The position numbers and the translations under genes were made by a program. A DNA stretch of 64,000 nucleotides from Catenovulum agarivorans YM01 (GTDB taxonomy: Bacteria; Pseudomonadota; Gammaproteobacteria; Enterobacterales; Alteromonadaceae): the NCBI RefSeq assembly GCF_000281085.1, contig NZ_JH767524.1:207674-271673 (forward strand). The letters are read 5' to 3'. Of this stretch, positions 26,267 to 34,229 are shown piece after piece (position 1 is the stretch's first letter; the number at the start of each line of letters is the position of its first letter). The notes under the pieces are model-generated. The model made no database searches and was not told where the DNA came from. It was given only the letters and a program-made list of their open reading frames with translations.

Positions 26267-26731
26267 ATGAAAGGTGACAAGCAAGTTATTGATATGTTGA
26301 ATAAAGTTCTGACTGCAGAGCTTACCTCTATTAACCAATTTTTCTTACATGCTCGTATGTACAAAAATTGGGGACTATCTGAATTAAACGAAAAAAGTTA
26401 CAAAAAATCGATTAAAGACATGAAACAAGCTGACGAAATTATCGAGCGTGTTTTAATGCTAGAAGGTTTACCAAATTTACAGCGTTTAGGCTCACTTCGT
26501 ATTGGCGAAAGCACTGAAGAAATGCTCAAGTGCGATATGGAGTTTCAAGTTGAACAAGTCGCTTTATTAAAACAAGCTGTCGCTTTGTGTGAAACTGCGC
26601 AAGATTATGTAACTCGAGATATTTTAGAAGAAATTTTAGAATATGAAGAAGAGCATATTGATTGGATTGAAACCCAACAATACCAAATCGACAATATGGG
26701 GATTGCCAACTATCTCCAATCGCAACTGTAA
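26267..26731 (+). CDS. bfr: Bacterioferritin, haem-binding subunit with degenerate ferroxidase site
   Basis: Iron-storage subunit of 154 aa. I start at ATG 26267 ([15 protein letters not shown]); an in-frame TTG at 26231 overlaps the promoter. By comparison with E. coli Bfr, Glu18, Glu127 and His130 are kept. Ferroxidase ligands Glu51, His54 and Glu94 are replaced by Asp, Gln and Gln. The haem-ligating Met52 is present ([12 protein letters not shown]). It is followed 15 bp later by a second subunit with the reciprocal pattern, implying a heteropolymer of haem-type and ferroxidase-type chains. Confidence 0.92.
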   Translation: MKGDKQVIDMLNKVLTAELTSINQFFLHARMYKNWGLSELNEKSYKKSIKDMKQADEIIERVLMLEGLPNLQRLGSLRIGESTEEMLKCDMEFQVEQVALLKQAVALCETAQDYVTRDILEEILEYEEEHIDWIETQQYQIDNMGIANYLQSQL

Positions 26732-26746
26732 TTGGAGGATATGACC

Positions 26747-27214
26747 ATGAAAGGCAATGCTAAAGTAATCAAATCGCTTAACAAATTGTTAGCGTTCGAA
26801 TTAGCAGCAATGGATCAATACTTTATCCATTCACGCATGTACCAAGACTGGGGCTTAAATAAGTTATACGAACGTATTGACCACGAATTTGATGACGAGA
26901 AGTCACATGCCTCTTTGTTAATCGAGCGTATTTTATTTTTAGAAGGCACACCAGACATGACTAAACGAGATGGTTTAGTTATAGGTACAGATGTTCCTTC
27001 TATGTTAGAAAGTGATTTACGTGTTGAATATGCAGTAGGCAAAGCATTAAAAGAAGTCATCGCATTGTGTGAAAAAGAGCAAGATTACGTAACCCGTGAA
27101 ATGCTTGAAAAATTACTCGACGACACTGAAGAAGATCACGCATATTGGTTAGAGCAACAATTGCGCTTAATCAAAATGTTGGGTATTCAAAACTACTTAC
27201 AATCGCAAATTTAA
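26747..27214 (+). CDS. bfr: Bacterioferritin, ferroxidase-competent subunit lacking the haem Met
   Basis: Second bacterioferritin chain, 155 aa, starting at ATG 26747 after GGAGGA. Alignment to E. coli Bfr gives Glu18, Glu51 and His54 (DDEKSHASLLIER), Glu94 (SDLRVEYAVG) and Glu127/His130 (TEEDHAYW), a complete di-iron site. The haem ligand Met52 is replaced by Lys. It is operonic with the preceding subunit. Paired Bfr chains of this kind are known in other proteobacteria. It ends before a strong terminator shared with the convergent halogenase. Confidence 0.92.
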   Translation: MKGNAKVIKSLNKLLAFELAAMDQYFIHSRMYQDWGLNKLYERIDHEFDDEKSHASLLIERILFLEGTPDMTKRDGLVIGTDVPSMLESDLRVEYAVGKALKEVIALCEKEQDYVTREMLEKLLDDTEEDHAYWLEQQLRLIKMLGIQNYLQSQI

Positions 27215-27275
27215 GCTGCTTTCAAGCCATAGAAAGCCGTACTATATGTGAGTCATTCGGGTTAAGTGAATTGGT

Positions 27276-27304
27276 AAAAGGGGCGCTCATTGAGCGCCCC
27301 TTTT
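27276..27304. terminator. Bidirectional terminator between bacterioferritin and halogenase genes
   Basis: Perfect 14-bp stem (AAAAGGGGCGCTCA / TGAGCGCCCCTTTT) with a 1-nt centre and T-rich flanks. It serves the convergent ends of the bfr pair and of the first tryptophan-halogenase-like gene. Confidence 0.85.
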
Positions 27305-27321
27305 TTCTCTGAGAGTTCTTG

Positions 27322-28803
27322 CTAATTCGCAAGTGGCGACGGACAAAACTGCTGAATAAACTGCCAATGCTCAGGCAACTGATTAACCGTATTGTCAATG
27401 CCATCTTTAATAGATTTTAAGAAGTTTTGTAGCTCTTCATCCGACATATTATCAACAATCGGATGATAATGTTCAGGTACTAAACCTTGACCTATCATGA
27501 CTTGCTGCCACGAATCATCAAACAGCTCGTTATTTTTTCTAAATACTTTACCGGTTTGTTGAAACAGCTCTAACCTATGTGCAAGCGTCTCAGGCACTTG
27601 CATATTTCGGCAGTAATGCCAGAAGTCGGCGTCATCTCTGTTGGTCACTTTATAGTGCATAATAATAAAGTCGCGGATGGCTTCCACATCAACTTTAGTT
27701 TGTTCATTAAACTCGTCGATATCACACTGTTTAACCCCATCGTATGGGAATATGCGTAACAAACGCACGATAGCTTGTTGAATTAAATGAATACTGGTTG
27801 ACTCTAGTGGCTCTAAAAAGCCGCTGGATAAACCAACTGCCACACAGTTTTTATGCCAATGTTTACGGCGTGTACCAGTTCTAAATTTGATCACTCTTGG
27901 CTCGGTTAACGCCTCACCTTCAATATTGTTTAGCAGGGTTTGTTTTGCCTCGTCATCTGAGACATATTTGCTTGAATAAACTATGCCGTTGCCAACACGA
28001 TTTTGCAGTGGAATGCGCCACTGCCAGCCAAACGGGTGCGCAATAGAGCGAGTATAGGCGCGTGGTTTCTCGACAGCTTTTGTTTGAATGGCAATTGCGC
28101 TATCGCAAGGCAACCAATGTGACCAATCTTCAAATCCTGCGTGTAATGTTTGCTCTATCAATAATCCACGCTGGCCAGTGCAATCTAAAAATAAATCGCC
28201 TTCAATAACTTGGCCATTTTCCATTTCAAGAGACTGAATAAAACCATTTTCAGAACACACATTTACTTTGCCAATTTTGCCTTCAATGCGTTTAATGCCG
28301 TGCTGCTCAGCTATACCTCGTAAAAACTTAGCATATAAAGAAGCATCCATATGATAAGCGTAGTTAATACCGTTTTTTGGCAGTTGCGCGAAACGGTTGC
28401 GTTTAGCCGCGACTTGCTCGATGCAATAATCACCATAGTCAGACGCAAAACCCTTGTCACGACCTTTTTTCCAAAAGTGTTGAAAACCCGCAGCCCAACA
28501 ATCGCGGCCGGTTACCCCAAACGCATGAATATAATCTTCATTTACATCGCGCCAATTTTCAAAACTGATCCCAAGCTTAAAGGTGGCATTCACCGCCTTC
28601 ATAAACTCAGCTTCATTAATTTTTAACAGTCTGTGGTAAAAAATGAGGGTTGGTATGGTTGCCTCACCCACACCAACTGTTCCGATTTCTTCTGATTCAA
28701 TTAAGGTGACTTCTAAGTTATTGATCAATTTGGTTAGTGCTGCCGCTGCCATCCATCCTGCGGTACCACCACCTGCAATCACTACTTTTGTAACTTTATT
28801 CAT
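27322..28803 (-). CDS. Flavin-dependent tryptophan halogenase family protein 1
   Basis: FADH2-dependent halogenase-fold protein, 493 aa. Motifs are IAGGGTAGW (FAD binding, about 9-17), GVGEATIP, ATFKLGISFENW with Lys76 aligned to catalytic Lys79 of PrnA, GWQWRIPL (the WxWxIP halogenase motif) and LSSGFLEPLESTSIHL including the conserved Glu. It is therefore formally competent. It lies downstream of a large TBDR, separated by a terminator. In marine and xanthomonad genomes such proteins accompany TBDRs of carbohydrate-use loci; the real substrate is unknown. Confidence 0.87.
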   Translation of the reverse strand: MNKVTKVVIAGGGTAGWMAAAALTKLINNLEVTLIESEEIGTVGVGEATIPTLIFYHRLLKINEAEFMKAVNATFKLGISFENWRDVNEDYIHAFGVTGRDCWAAGFQHFWKKGRDKGFASDYGDYCIEQVAAKRNRFAQLPKNGINYAYHMDASLYAKFLRGIAEQHGIKRIEGKIGKVNVCSENGFIQSLEMENGQVIEGDLFLDCTGQRGLLIEQTLHAGFEDWSHWLPCDSAIAIQTKAVEKPRAYTRSIAHPFGWQWRIPLQNRVGNGIVYSSKYVSDDEAKQTLLNNIEGEALTEPRVIKFRTGTRRKHWHKNCVAVGLSSGFLEPLESTSIHLIQQAIVRLLRIFPYDGVKQCDIDEFNEQTKVDVEAIRDFIIMHYKVTNRDDADFWHYCRNMQVPETLAHRLELFQQTGKVFRKNNELFDDSWQQVMIGQGLVPEHYHPIVDNMSDEELQNFLKSIKDGIDNTVNQLPEHWQFIQQFCPSPLAN

Positions 28804-28946
28804 GTGTATGCCTTATGTTTAAACTTATACTGCCCGTTTAGGGTCTTATTATTTACTTTCCACAAAAGAAAGCGCATTCATAACCTGCAGCATAACAAAC
28901 GATTAACATCATCAGCAATAGTATTGAGTTAATCTAAATCAAAAAA

Positions 28947-28973
28947 GCCGCTAATGATAACTCAATTAGCGGC
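28947..28973 (-). terminator. Terminator after TBDR 1
   Basis: Stem GCCGCTAAT / ATTAGCGGC with a 9-nt loop and a T6 tail on the minus strand, 34 nt after the TBDR stop. The downstream halogenase gene is therefore either expressed by readthrough or has its own promoter in 28804-28946. Confidence 0.75.
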
Positions 28974-29006
28974 ACACTAAGGTTACTACAAGGTCAAACA
29001 AAGGTT

Positions 29007-32000
29007 TTAGAAGGTGTAACGTGCACCAAAGTTATAGCGAGTACCGGTTTGCTCAATTAAATAAGTCATTAACTGATGACGACCATAGTCGCGGGTATAT
29101 TCATCGGTTAAGTTTATCGCCTCAGCAAATATCGAGAAATTCTCGTTAATCTCGAAACTAACATTAGCATCTAACTGGCCATACGCCTGAGTGTATACAG
29201 GTGCTGGACCAATTGGATCATCTGTATCTTTCAAGAAATCATCACGCCAGTTATAAGCTAAGCGTATCTGCAAACCGTCTTTGTCATAAAAACCTACAAT
29301 GTTGTATGAATCTGACAAACCAATAAGCGGTGCTTCTTGGTCTCCTAGTACACCATTGTCATATGTCAGGTCACTATTTACAAAAGTGGCATTAACAATT
29401 GCGCCAAATCCTGAGTCGCCAAATAGGTGTTGTACAGCAAATTCGAAACCATCTAAGGTTTTCTTGTCTTGATTTACCGGTTGGCTAAATTCAATACTCA
29501 GTATGTCGTTTTCAGTCGGATGGCCCCAAATTTTCGCTGCTTCACCCGTTGTTGCATTTGGCCCTTCGATATAAGTACCATCAATTCCATTTTGATTGAT
29601 AATTTCAGCACGGATATCGGCAGGGCTATCATCGCCAACCTGAGCAACCGCGTCATTATATCTATCACCTAACACAGGGCTTGTAACGTTAAATGGCGAA
29701 TCAATAAAGGTTTTAGTCGCGATAAAGTTGTCAACAGATTTATCAAAATAACCAACTGAGATGTAACTACCTTCTGCATAATACCACTCAACAGATAAAT
29801 CAATATTCTGTGATTCGACAGGCAAGAGATCAGGGTTACCCCAGCTACCGGTTGCTTTATCTAAACGAACTTCATTTAATCTTTGCCCTGCAGTTAAATT
29901 ACCATACGCCGCACGTCCAATAGTTTCGCTATAAGAAGCTTTAACCAATAAATCGTCGATTACTTCTAATTGAATGTCTAGATTAGGTAAGACATAGTTG
30001 TAACTGCCTGTGCCATGAGCAAACACTTGTTCGCCACGCTCAATCTTAAACTCATTGTCTGAGATCCAACCAACGCGATTGATTGTCGGTAACAATGTAT
30101 TAGAGGTGACATCGGTTTTTTCATAACGTAAACCGGCATAAATAGTCGCGGGCATTGGGCCTATATCAAATACTAATTTAGACATAACATAAGCACTTAA
30201 CGATTCTTCTTTGGTACGTCTGTCTTCTGAATATTCAGAAGGCGCACAGATAGTTGTACCACAAGGCCAAGTCGCAGGGTCGTTTACATCACCATATTTC
30301 TCACCGACTATTTTTGCTATGGCATCAAAATCCGGCGCCCAAAATTCGTTAATCATATTTGATTTATCACCTGGCAAGTTATCGAAGCGATCTGCCATAG
30401 TAGAGCGGCTTGCTTCTAATAATTCGTTCGGCACATCATCAAATTGACCAACCCCACCCCAAGTTGCGCGCTCAGCAAAACCATAGGCATTACGATTGTC
30501 GACAACATTATTGCCGATACCAAAGTCGATACTTTCAACTACGCCATCATCAAAAGTCCACTTACCATTTAATTGTAACTGGTCAATTTCCGATCTCATG
30601 TATGAGTTACGGAAACTGGTCCCTGTCGTTCGCACACGATCTGGTTCTAAATGAGAGGTATAATCTAACGGGTTATCCTTAGCACCGTCGAAGTCATCTA
30701 TCGAATATTCAGATGGAAATTTAACGCTTGCGACTGGGAATTCGGAGCTAAAATCAATTGTGGTTTCACCGCGAATATTAGTCGCCATTTGAATGGTATT
30801 ACTGTTACCGTAAATGGTGTTTGGTTTAGCTTCAGCACTTGAGCTATGGTAATCCAAAGTAAATTTTAAATTATCAGTTGCTTGATACTCTAAGTTAAAA
30901 CCAACTGATTTATTTTCATTCACTTGGCCGCTTTTTTCAACTTGACTCACTAAGTCAGCATAGGTTAAGTCTCCAGGTTGATGACCAAATGGTGTATCAA
31001 CCTCTGGTGCAACACCTGTATTGTTTTCAGTGATAATTATAGGCGCTGCAACCCCATCTGAGCTTGTATCCGTCCACACGCTAGAGGTATGACCGAAGTT
31101 CATCCACACAGAATGAATATTTTGCTGCACATCTACATCATACTTAGAATAAGTATAATCTAGTGTCGCAGTTAACGCGTCAAATGGTCTAAATTGCAAA
31201 GTTAATTGGCCGTTCGTGCGAGTTCGGTCAACTTCTTTAAAACCATATAACAAATTCTGAGGCACTGAATACACGCCAGAAGTAGGCTGATTTACATGTG
31301 GATCAACCGAGTCATCGGTTGGTGCTGCGGGTATAGTTCCCCAACCTTCGTCACCAGCATTAAATGATCGCCAACCATTACCCACTTCTGCACGAGCCGC
31401 ACCATTTTGGCGATTTTGATAGCTACCAGAAAAAGAAATACCTATAGTGTCGTCGGCAAATGTATTACTAAACAAACCAGAAATTTCTGGTGTTAACGAG
31501 TCGCCAGAATCTGTCGAAGTATCGTGAACAGCTTTAACTCCAACAGTTAATTTTAAACCTGGTGAAGCAAGTGGTCTGTGGGTAGACAAGTTAATCGTAG
31601 AGCCGATACCACCTGTTGCAATATTTGCACGGCCGGTTTTATATACTTCAACACCACTTACACCTTCAGACGCTAAGTTAGCAAAATCGAATGACCGAGA
31701 ATCGGAAGCGCTAGTCGCATTAATATTGGCTGTCGGCATTTGACGACCATTTAACGTAACTAAGTTGTAATCCGGGCCAAAACCACGCACTGTAACTTTA
31801 CTACCTTCACCATTACTGCGATCAATTGATACACCAGTAATACGTTGTAGTGATTCCGCTAAGTTGGTATCAGGAAACTTACCCATATCTTCGGCAGAAA
31901 TTGCATCGACAATACCCGGTGCTTCTCGTTTAACATCCATTGAACGCATTAAACTGCCGCGTATACCTTTTACTTGAATAACTTCAGTATCCGCCGCCTC

Positions 32001-32096
32001 TTCTGCAAATACAGGTGCAGATGTAAATGCAGTGGTACTCAAAACCAGTGACAAACTAGTTGCAAGTTTTGTTTTATTAAACTTATTATTTTTCAT
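29007..32096 (-). CDS. TonB-dependent receptor 1 (Xanthomonas/Caulobacter type)
   Basis: Outer-membrane transporter, 1029 aa. Signal peptide ends near SAPVFAEE (about residue 32), followed by a TonB box EVIQVKGIRG. The plug has AEDMGKFPDTNLAESLQRIT and VTVRGFGPDYNLVTLNGRQM, the hallmark of the TonB-Xanth-Caul subfamily used for glycan fragments and other large ligands. It ends in Phe (NFGARYTF). Two LacI-type palindromes lie upstream, suggesting sugar-controlled expression. It pairs with halogenase 1 downstream. Confidence 0.9.
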   Translation of the reverse strand: MKNNKFNKTKLATSLSLVLSTTAFTSAPVFAEEAADTEVIQVKGIRGSLMRSMDVKREAPGIVDAISAEDMGKFPDTNLAESLQRITGVSIDRSNGEGSKVTVRGFGPDYNLVTLNGRQMPTANINATSASDSRSFDFANLASEGVSGVEVYKTGRANIATGGIGSTINLSTHRPLASPGLKLTVGVKAVHDTSTDSGDSLTPEISGLFSNTFADDTIGISFSGSYQNRQNGAARAEVGNGWRSFNAGDEGWGTIPAAPTDDSVDPHVNQPTSGVYSVPQNLLYGFKEVDRTRTNGQLTLQFRPFDALTATLDYTYSKYDVDVQQNIHSVWMNFGHTSSVWTDTSSDGVAAPIIITENNTGVAPEVDTPFGHQPGDLTYADLVSQVEKSGQVNENKSVGFNLEYQATDNLKFTLDYHSSSAEAKPNTIYGNSNTIQMATNIRGETTIDFSSEFPVASVKFPSEYSIDDFDGAKDNPLDYTSHLEPDRVRTTGTSFRNSYMRSEIDQLQLNGKWTFDDGVVESIDFGIGNNVVDNRNAYGFAERATWGGVGQFDDVPNELLEASRSTMADRFDNLPGDKSNMINEFWAPDFDAIAKIVGEKYGDVNDPATWPCGTTICAPSEYSEDRRTKEESLSAYVMSKLVFDIGPMPATIYAGLRYEKTDVTSNTLLPTINRVGWISDNEFKIERGEQVFAHGTGSYNYVLPNLDIQLEVIDDLLVKASYSETIGRAAYGNLTAGQRLNEVRLDKATGSWGNPDLLPVESQNIDLSVEWYYAEGSYISVGYFDKSVDNFIATKTFIDSPFNVTSPVLGDRYNDAVAQVGDDSPADIRAEIINQNGIDGTYIEGPNATTGEAAKIWGHPTENDILSIEFSQPVNQDKKTLDGFEFAVQHLFGDSGFGAIVNATFVNSDLTYDNGVLGDQEAPLIGLSDSYNIVGFYDKDGLQIRLAYNWRDDFLKDTDDPIGPAPVYTQAYGQLDANVSFEINENFSIFAEAINLTDEYTRDYGRHQLMTYLIEQTGTRYNFGARYTF

Positions 32097-32373
32097 TTGT
32101 GTTCACCCATGTGTTGGAAAACTTGATTGTGGCCCCTTTGCCAATGTAATCATTTACATTAAAAAACAAAAAAAATCAGTTTAAATTGAAATTAAATGTA
32201 AACATTTACACAATCTAATCGATCATTTTTACTACGTCAACAACTTTTGCTCACAAAACCAGCAAAACAACATACATATATTTAACAATAGATAAGAAAG
32301 TAGTCGAAAAAGAGTGAAAAAACAATTCAAATAAGCAGAAAAAGCGCTTAAAAACCCAATGTAAACGATTAAG
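32097..32373 (-). promoter_or_regulatory. Promoter region of TBDR 1 with two LacI-type palindromes
   Basis: TGTAATCATTTACA (32145-32158) and TGTAAACATTTACA (32197-32210) are near-perfect palindromes whose centres are 52 bp apart, about five helical turns. A weaker TGTAAACGATTAA lies at 32360-32372. LacI-family operators often have the form TGTAAACGTTTACA. The nearer site is about 50-65 bp upstream of the TBDR ATG. The region is very AT-rich with no gene. Confidence 0.55.
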
Positions 32374-32640
32374 TTAACTTTCAGCTTTAATATGCAGCAT
32401 TTTAGTAAGTTGTTGTAGGTCTTTAAGCTGGCGCTCAAGATCTACAACTGTGTATTGAAGTTGATTGAGCTCATTAATATGCTGCCGGTACAATTCGCCG
32501 CGGCGATATTGGGTGATCCACTGCAGTAATTTGCGTTTACCAACATTATTTTGTTCAGCGACAGCGCATAAACTTGTATTGCTGTGAACAACAGCTTCAA
32601 TGCATTTTAGTTTGAAGGCTAATGATTCATTGGCCGACAT
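32374..32640 (-). CDS. Small HTH protein resembling an IS3-type transposase OrfA
   Basis: An 88-aa protein with an N-terminal helix-turn-helix (FKLKCIEAVVHSNTSLCAVA to LLQWITQYRRGEL, about residues 9-50) and a C-terminal coiled coil (about 55-85, with LERQLKDLQQLTKML). This is the layout of IS3-family OrfA proteins or of a transposase-derived DNA-binding protein. No OrfB, inverted repeats or other IS parts are adjacent. Its ATG lies 1 nt after the stop of halogenase 2, so it is translationally coupled to it. It may be a domesticated regulator (inference). Confidence 0.65.
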   Translation of the reverse strand: MSANESLAFKLKCIEAVVHSNTSLCAVAEQNNVGKRKLLQWITQYRRGELYRQHINELNQLQYTVVDLERQLKDLQQLTKMLHIKAES

Positions 32641-32641
32641 G

Positions 32642-34156
32642 TTACATACCTAGAGTTTGAGCCTGTGAAGGGTAATTTAAACCACAAGCGTGGATAAATT
32701 GCTGAATTTTGTCTATGGAGTATTGTTTAGCAAAGTCATTGCCTTCAATCAGCTGCGATTTTTCTGGGAAATGCCCATACCCTGCCAATAAACAATGCCA
32801 AGATACGCTCGGGTAATACTTATCGATTTGCTGGCGTGTTAATTCATCAGACAAATTCTGACCGCTAAACCAAGTTTTTAAAATGTGCTGTAAAGAGTCT
32901 GACAAGTTTTGATTAGCTGCATTATCACGCCAATAAAGTGTGTCACTGCGTGTGTTCAGCTTGTAATGCGCAACAATATAATCGCGGATCGCATTAAAAC
33001 GTGCTGTCATTTGTTGGTTGTATTCCGCTTGTAATTGGTTGCTAAAGCCACCTTTACTCAGCGCATCAATAAAACCTTCTATACCTTCTTGCACTATATG
33101 CAAAGCGGTTGCTTCTAATGGTTCGATAAAACCTTGTGACAAACCAATAGCCACACAGTTTTTATACCAATGCTTATCTACCTGCCCAACTCGCATATTA
33201 ATATGCCGCGCTGATATGTCACTCGCTTCAATATTTAACCTTATACGCAGTTCTCGTTCGGCCTGCTCTGCATTTGTGTATCCACTGCTATAAACATAAC
33301 CAAAACCTGTTCTGTGTTGCAGCGGTATTTGCCACATCCAACCATGCTTTAGTGCAGTGGAAATTGTTTGGCTCATTAGTGGCTGCTGCTTGTTGCGGGG
33401 CACACTTAACACCACAGCTTTGTCATTAAATAAATTGTTGGCAAACAACTGGAAAGGTACGGCAAGGCTCTGCTGTAATAGAAGAGATTGAAAGCCTGAG
33501 CAATCAACAAAATAATCAGCTGAAAAGGTTTGGCCGTCTTGCGCGAATAGCTGATTTATGTTGCCGGCAATATCTTGCTCAACATGCTCAATAGTTGCGC
33601 TCGCTACTGTTACCCCCAACTGCTGGGCTTTGCTTTTGAGTATGCGTGCGACTTTGGCCGCGTCAAAGTGATAACCATAGTTTACTTCAAACGGAAAGTT
33701 TGCCGCTGAAATAGGCGCTTTATTCTGCTTGGCTAAATGCGTAGTCAGAAAAAAGTGATCTGGATGTGCGTTTAAATCAATGCCCTTTCGAATTAAAAAG
33801 CTGTTGTGAAAAAAACCTGGCACTGTGTGATCATCCACTTGTGTCGGAAAAGGATGGAAGTATTGTTTAAAACCAGCGCGAGTAGACCAATCGACAAAAC
33901 GAATGCCATTTTTGTATGTGGCATGGCAAACTGGCATCCATTCTTGTTCGCTAATATCCAATGTATCAAATAGTTTTTTAAGTTGTGGAGTTGAACCTTC
34001 ACCTACACCAACACTTGGTACTTTATCTGATTCAATTAGCGTGATTTGCACTTTTTCAGTTGGGCTGTCTGCGTGGCGGTTGAGCCAATGTTTTGCCATT
34101 AAACATGCCGTCATCCAACCTGCAGTGCCGCCACCTAAGATGCATATTTTTTTCAT
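32642..34156 (-). CDS. Flavin-dependent tryptophan halogenase family protein 2
   Basis: Halogenase-fold FAD protein, 504 aa: ILGGGTAGWM at the N-terminus, GVGEGSTP, HATYKNGIRFVDW with Lys82 at the position of PrnA Lys79, GWMWQIPL (WxWxIP intact) and LSQGFIEPLEATALHI. All key residues are present. It follows TBDR 2 after a hairpin and is tightly coupled to the downstream HTH gene. The substrate is unknown; association with a receptor suggests action on an imported or surface ligand rather than free tryptophan (inference). Confidence 0.87.
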   Translation of the reverse strand: MKKICILGGGTAGWMTACLMAKHWLNRHADSPTEKVQITLIESDKVPSVGVGEGSTPQLKKLFDTLDISEQEWMPVCHATYKNGIRFVDWSTRAGFKQYFHPFPTQVDDHTVPGFFHNSFLIRKGIDLNAHPDHFFLTTHLAKQNKAPISAANFPFEVNYGYHFDAAKVARILKSKAQQLGVTVASATIEHVEQDIAGNINQLFAQDGQTFSADYFVDCSGFQSLLLQQSLAVPFQLFANNLFNDKAVVLSVPRNKQQPLMSQTISTALKHGWMWQIPLQHRTGFGYVYSSGYTNAEQAERELRIRLNIEASDISARHINMRVGQVDKHWYKNCVAIGLSQGFIEPLEATALHIVQEGIEGFIDALSKGGFSNQLQAEYNQQMTARFNAIRDYIVAHYKLNTRSDTLYWRDNAANQNLSDSLQHILKTWFSGQNLSDELTRQQIDKYYPSVSWHCLLAGYGHFPEKSQLIEGNDFAKQYSIDKIQQFIHACGLNYPSQAQTLGM

Positions 34157-34184
34157 CTAGCTTGCTCCGTAACTCTGTTGATAA

Positions 34185-34212
34185 AAGCTCACAGCCATAT
34201 AGCTGCGAGCTT
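34185..34212 (-). terminator. Hairpin between TBDR 2 and halogenase 2
   Basis: Stem AAGCTC / GAGCTT extended by further partial pairing (CAG / CTG) and followed by TTTTATC on the minus strand. It is a moderate terminator or attenuator 18 nt past the TBDR 2 stop. Confidence 0.5.
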
Positions 34213-34229
34213 AGTTATGTTAGCGACAA

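Noticed and set aside
32374-32640. Complete insertion sequence
   Set aside because: Only an OrfA-like HTH gene is present; no OrfB, terminal inverted repeats or target duplication were seen, and it is coupled to the halogenase gene.
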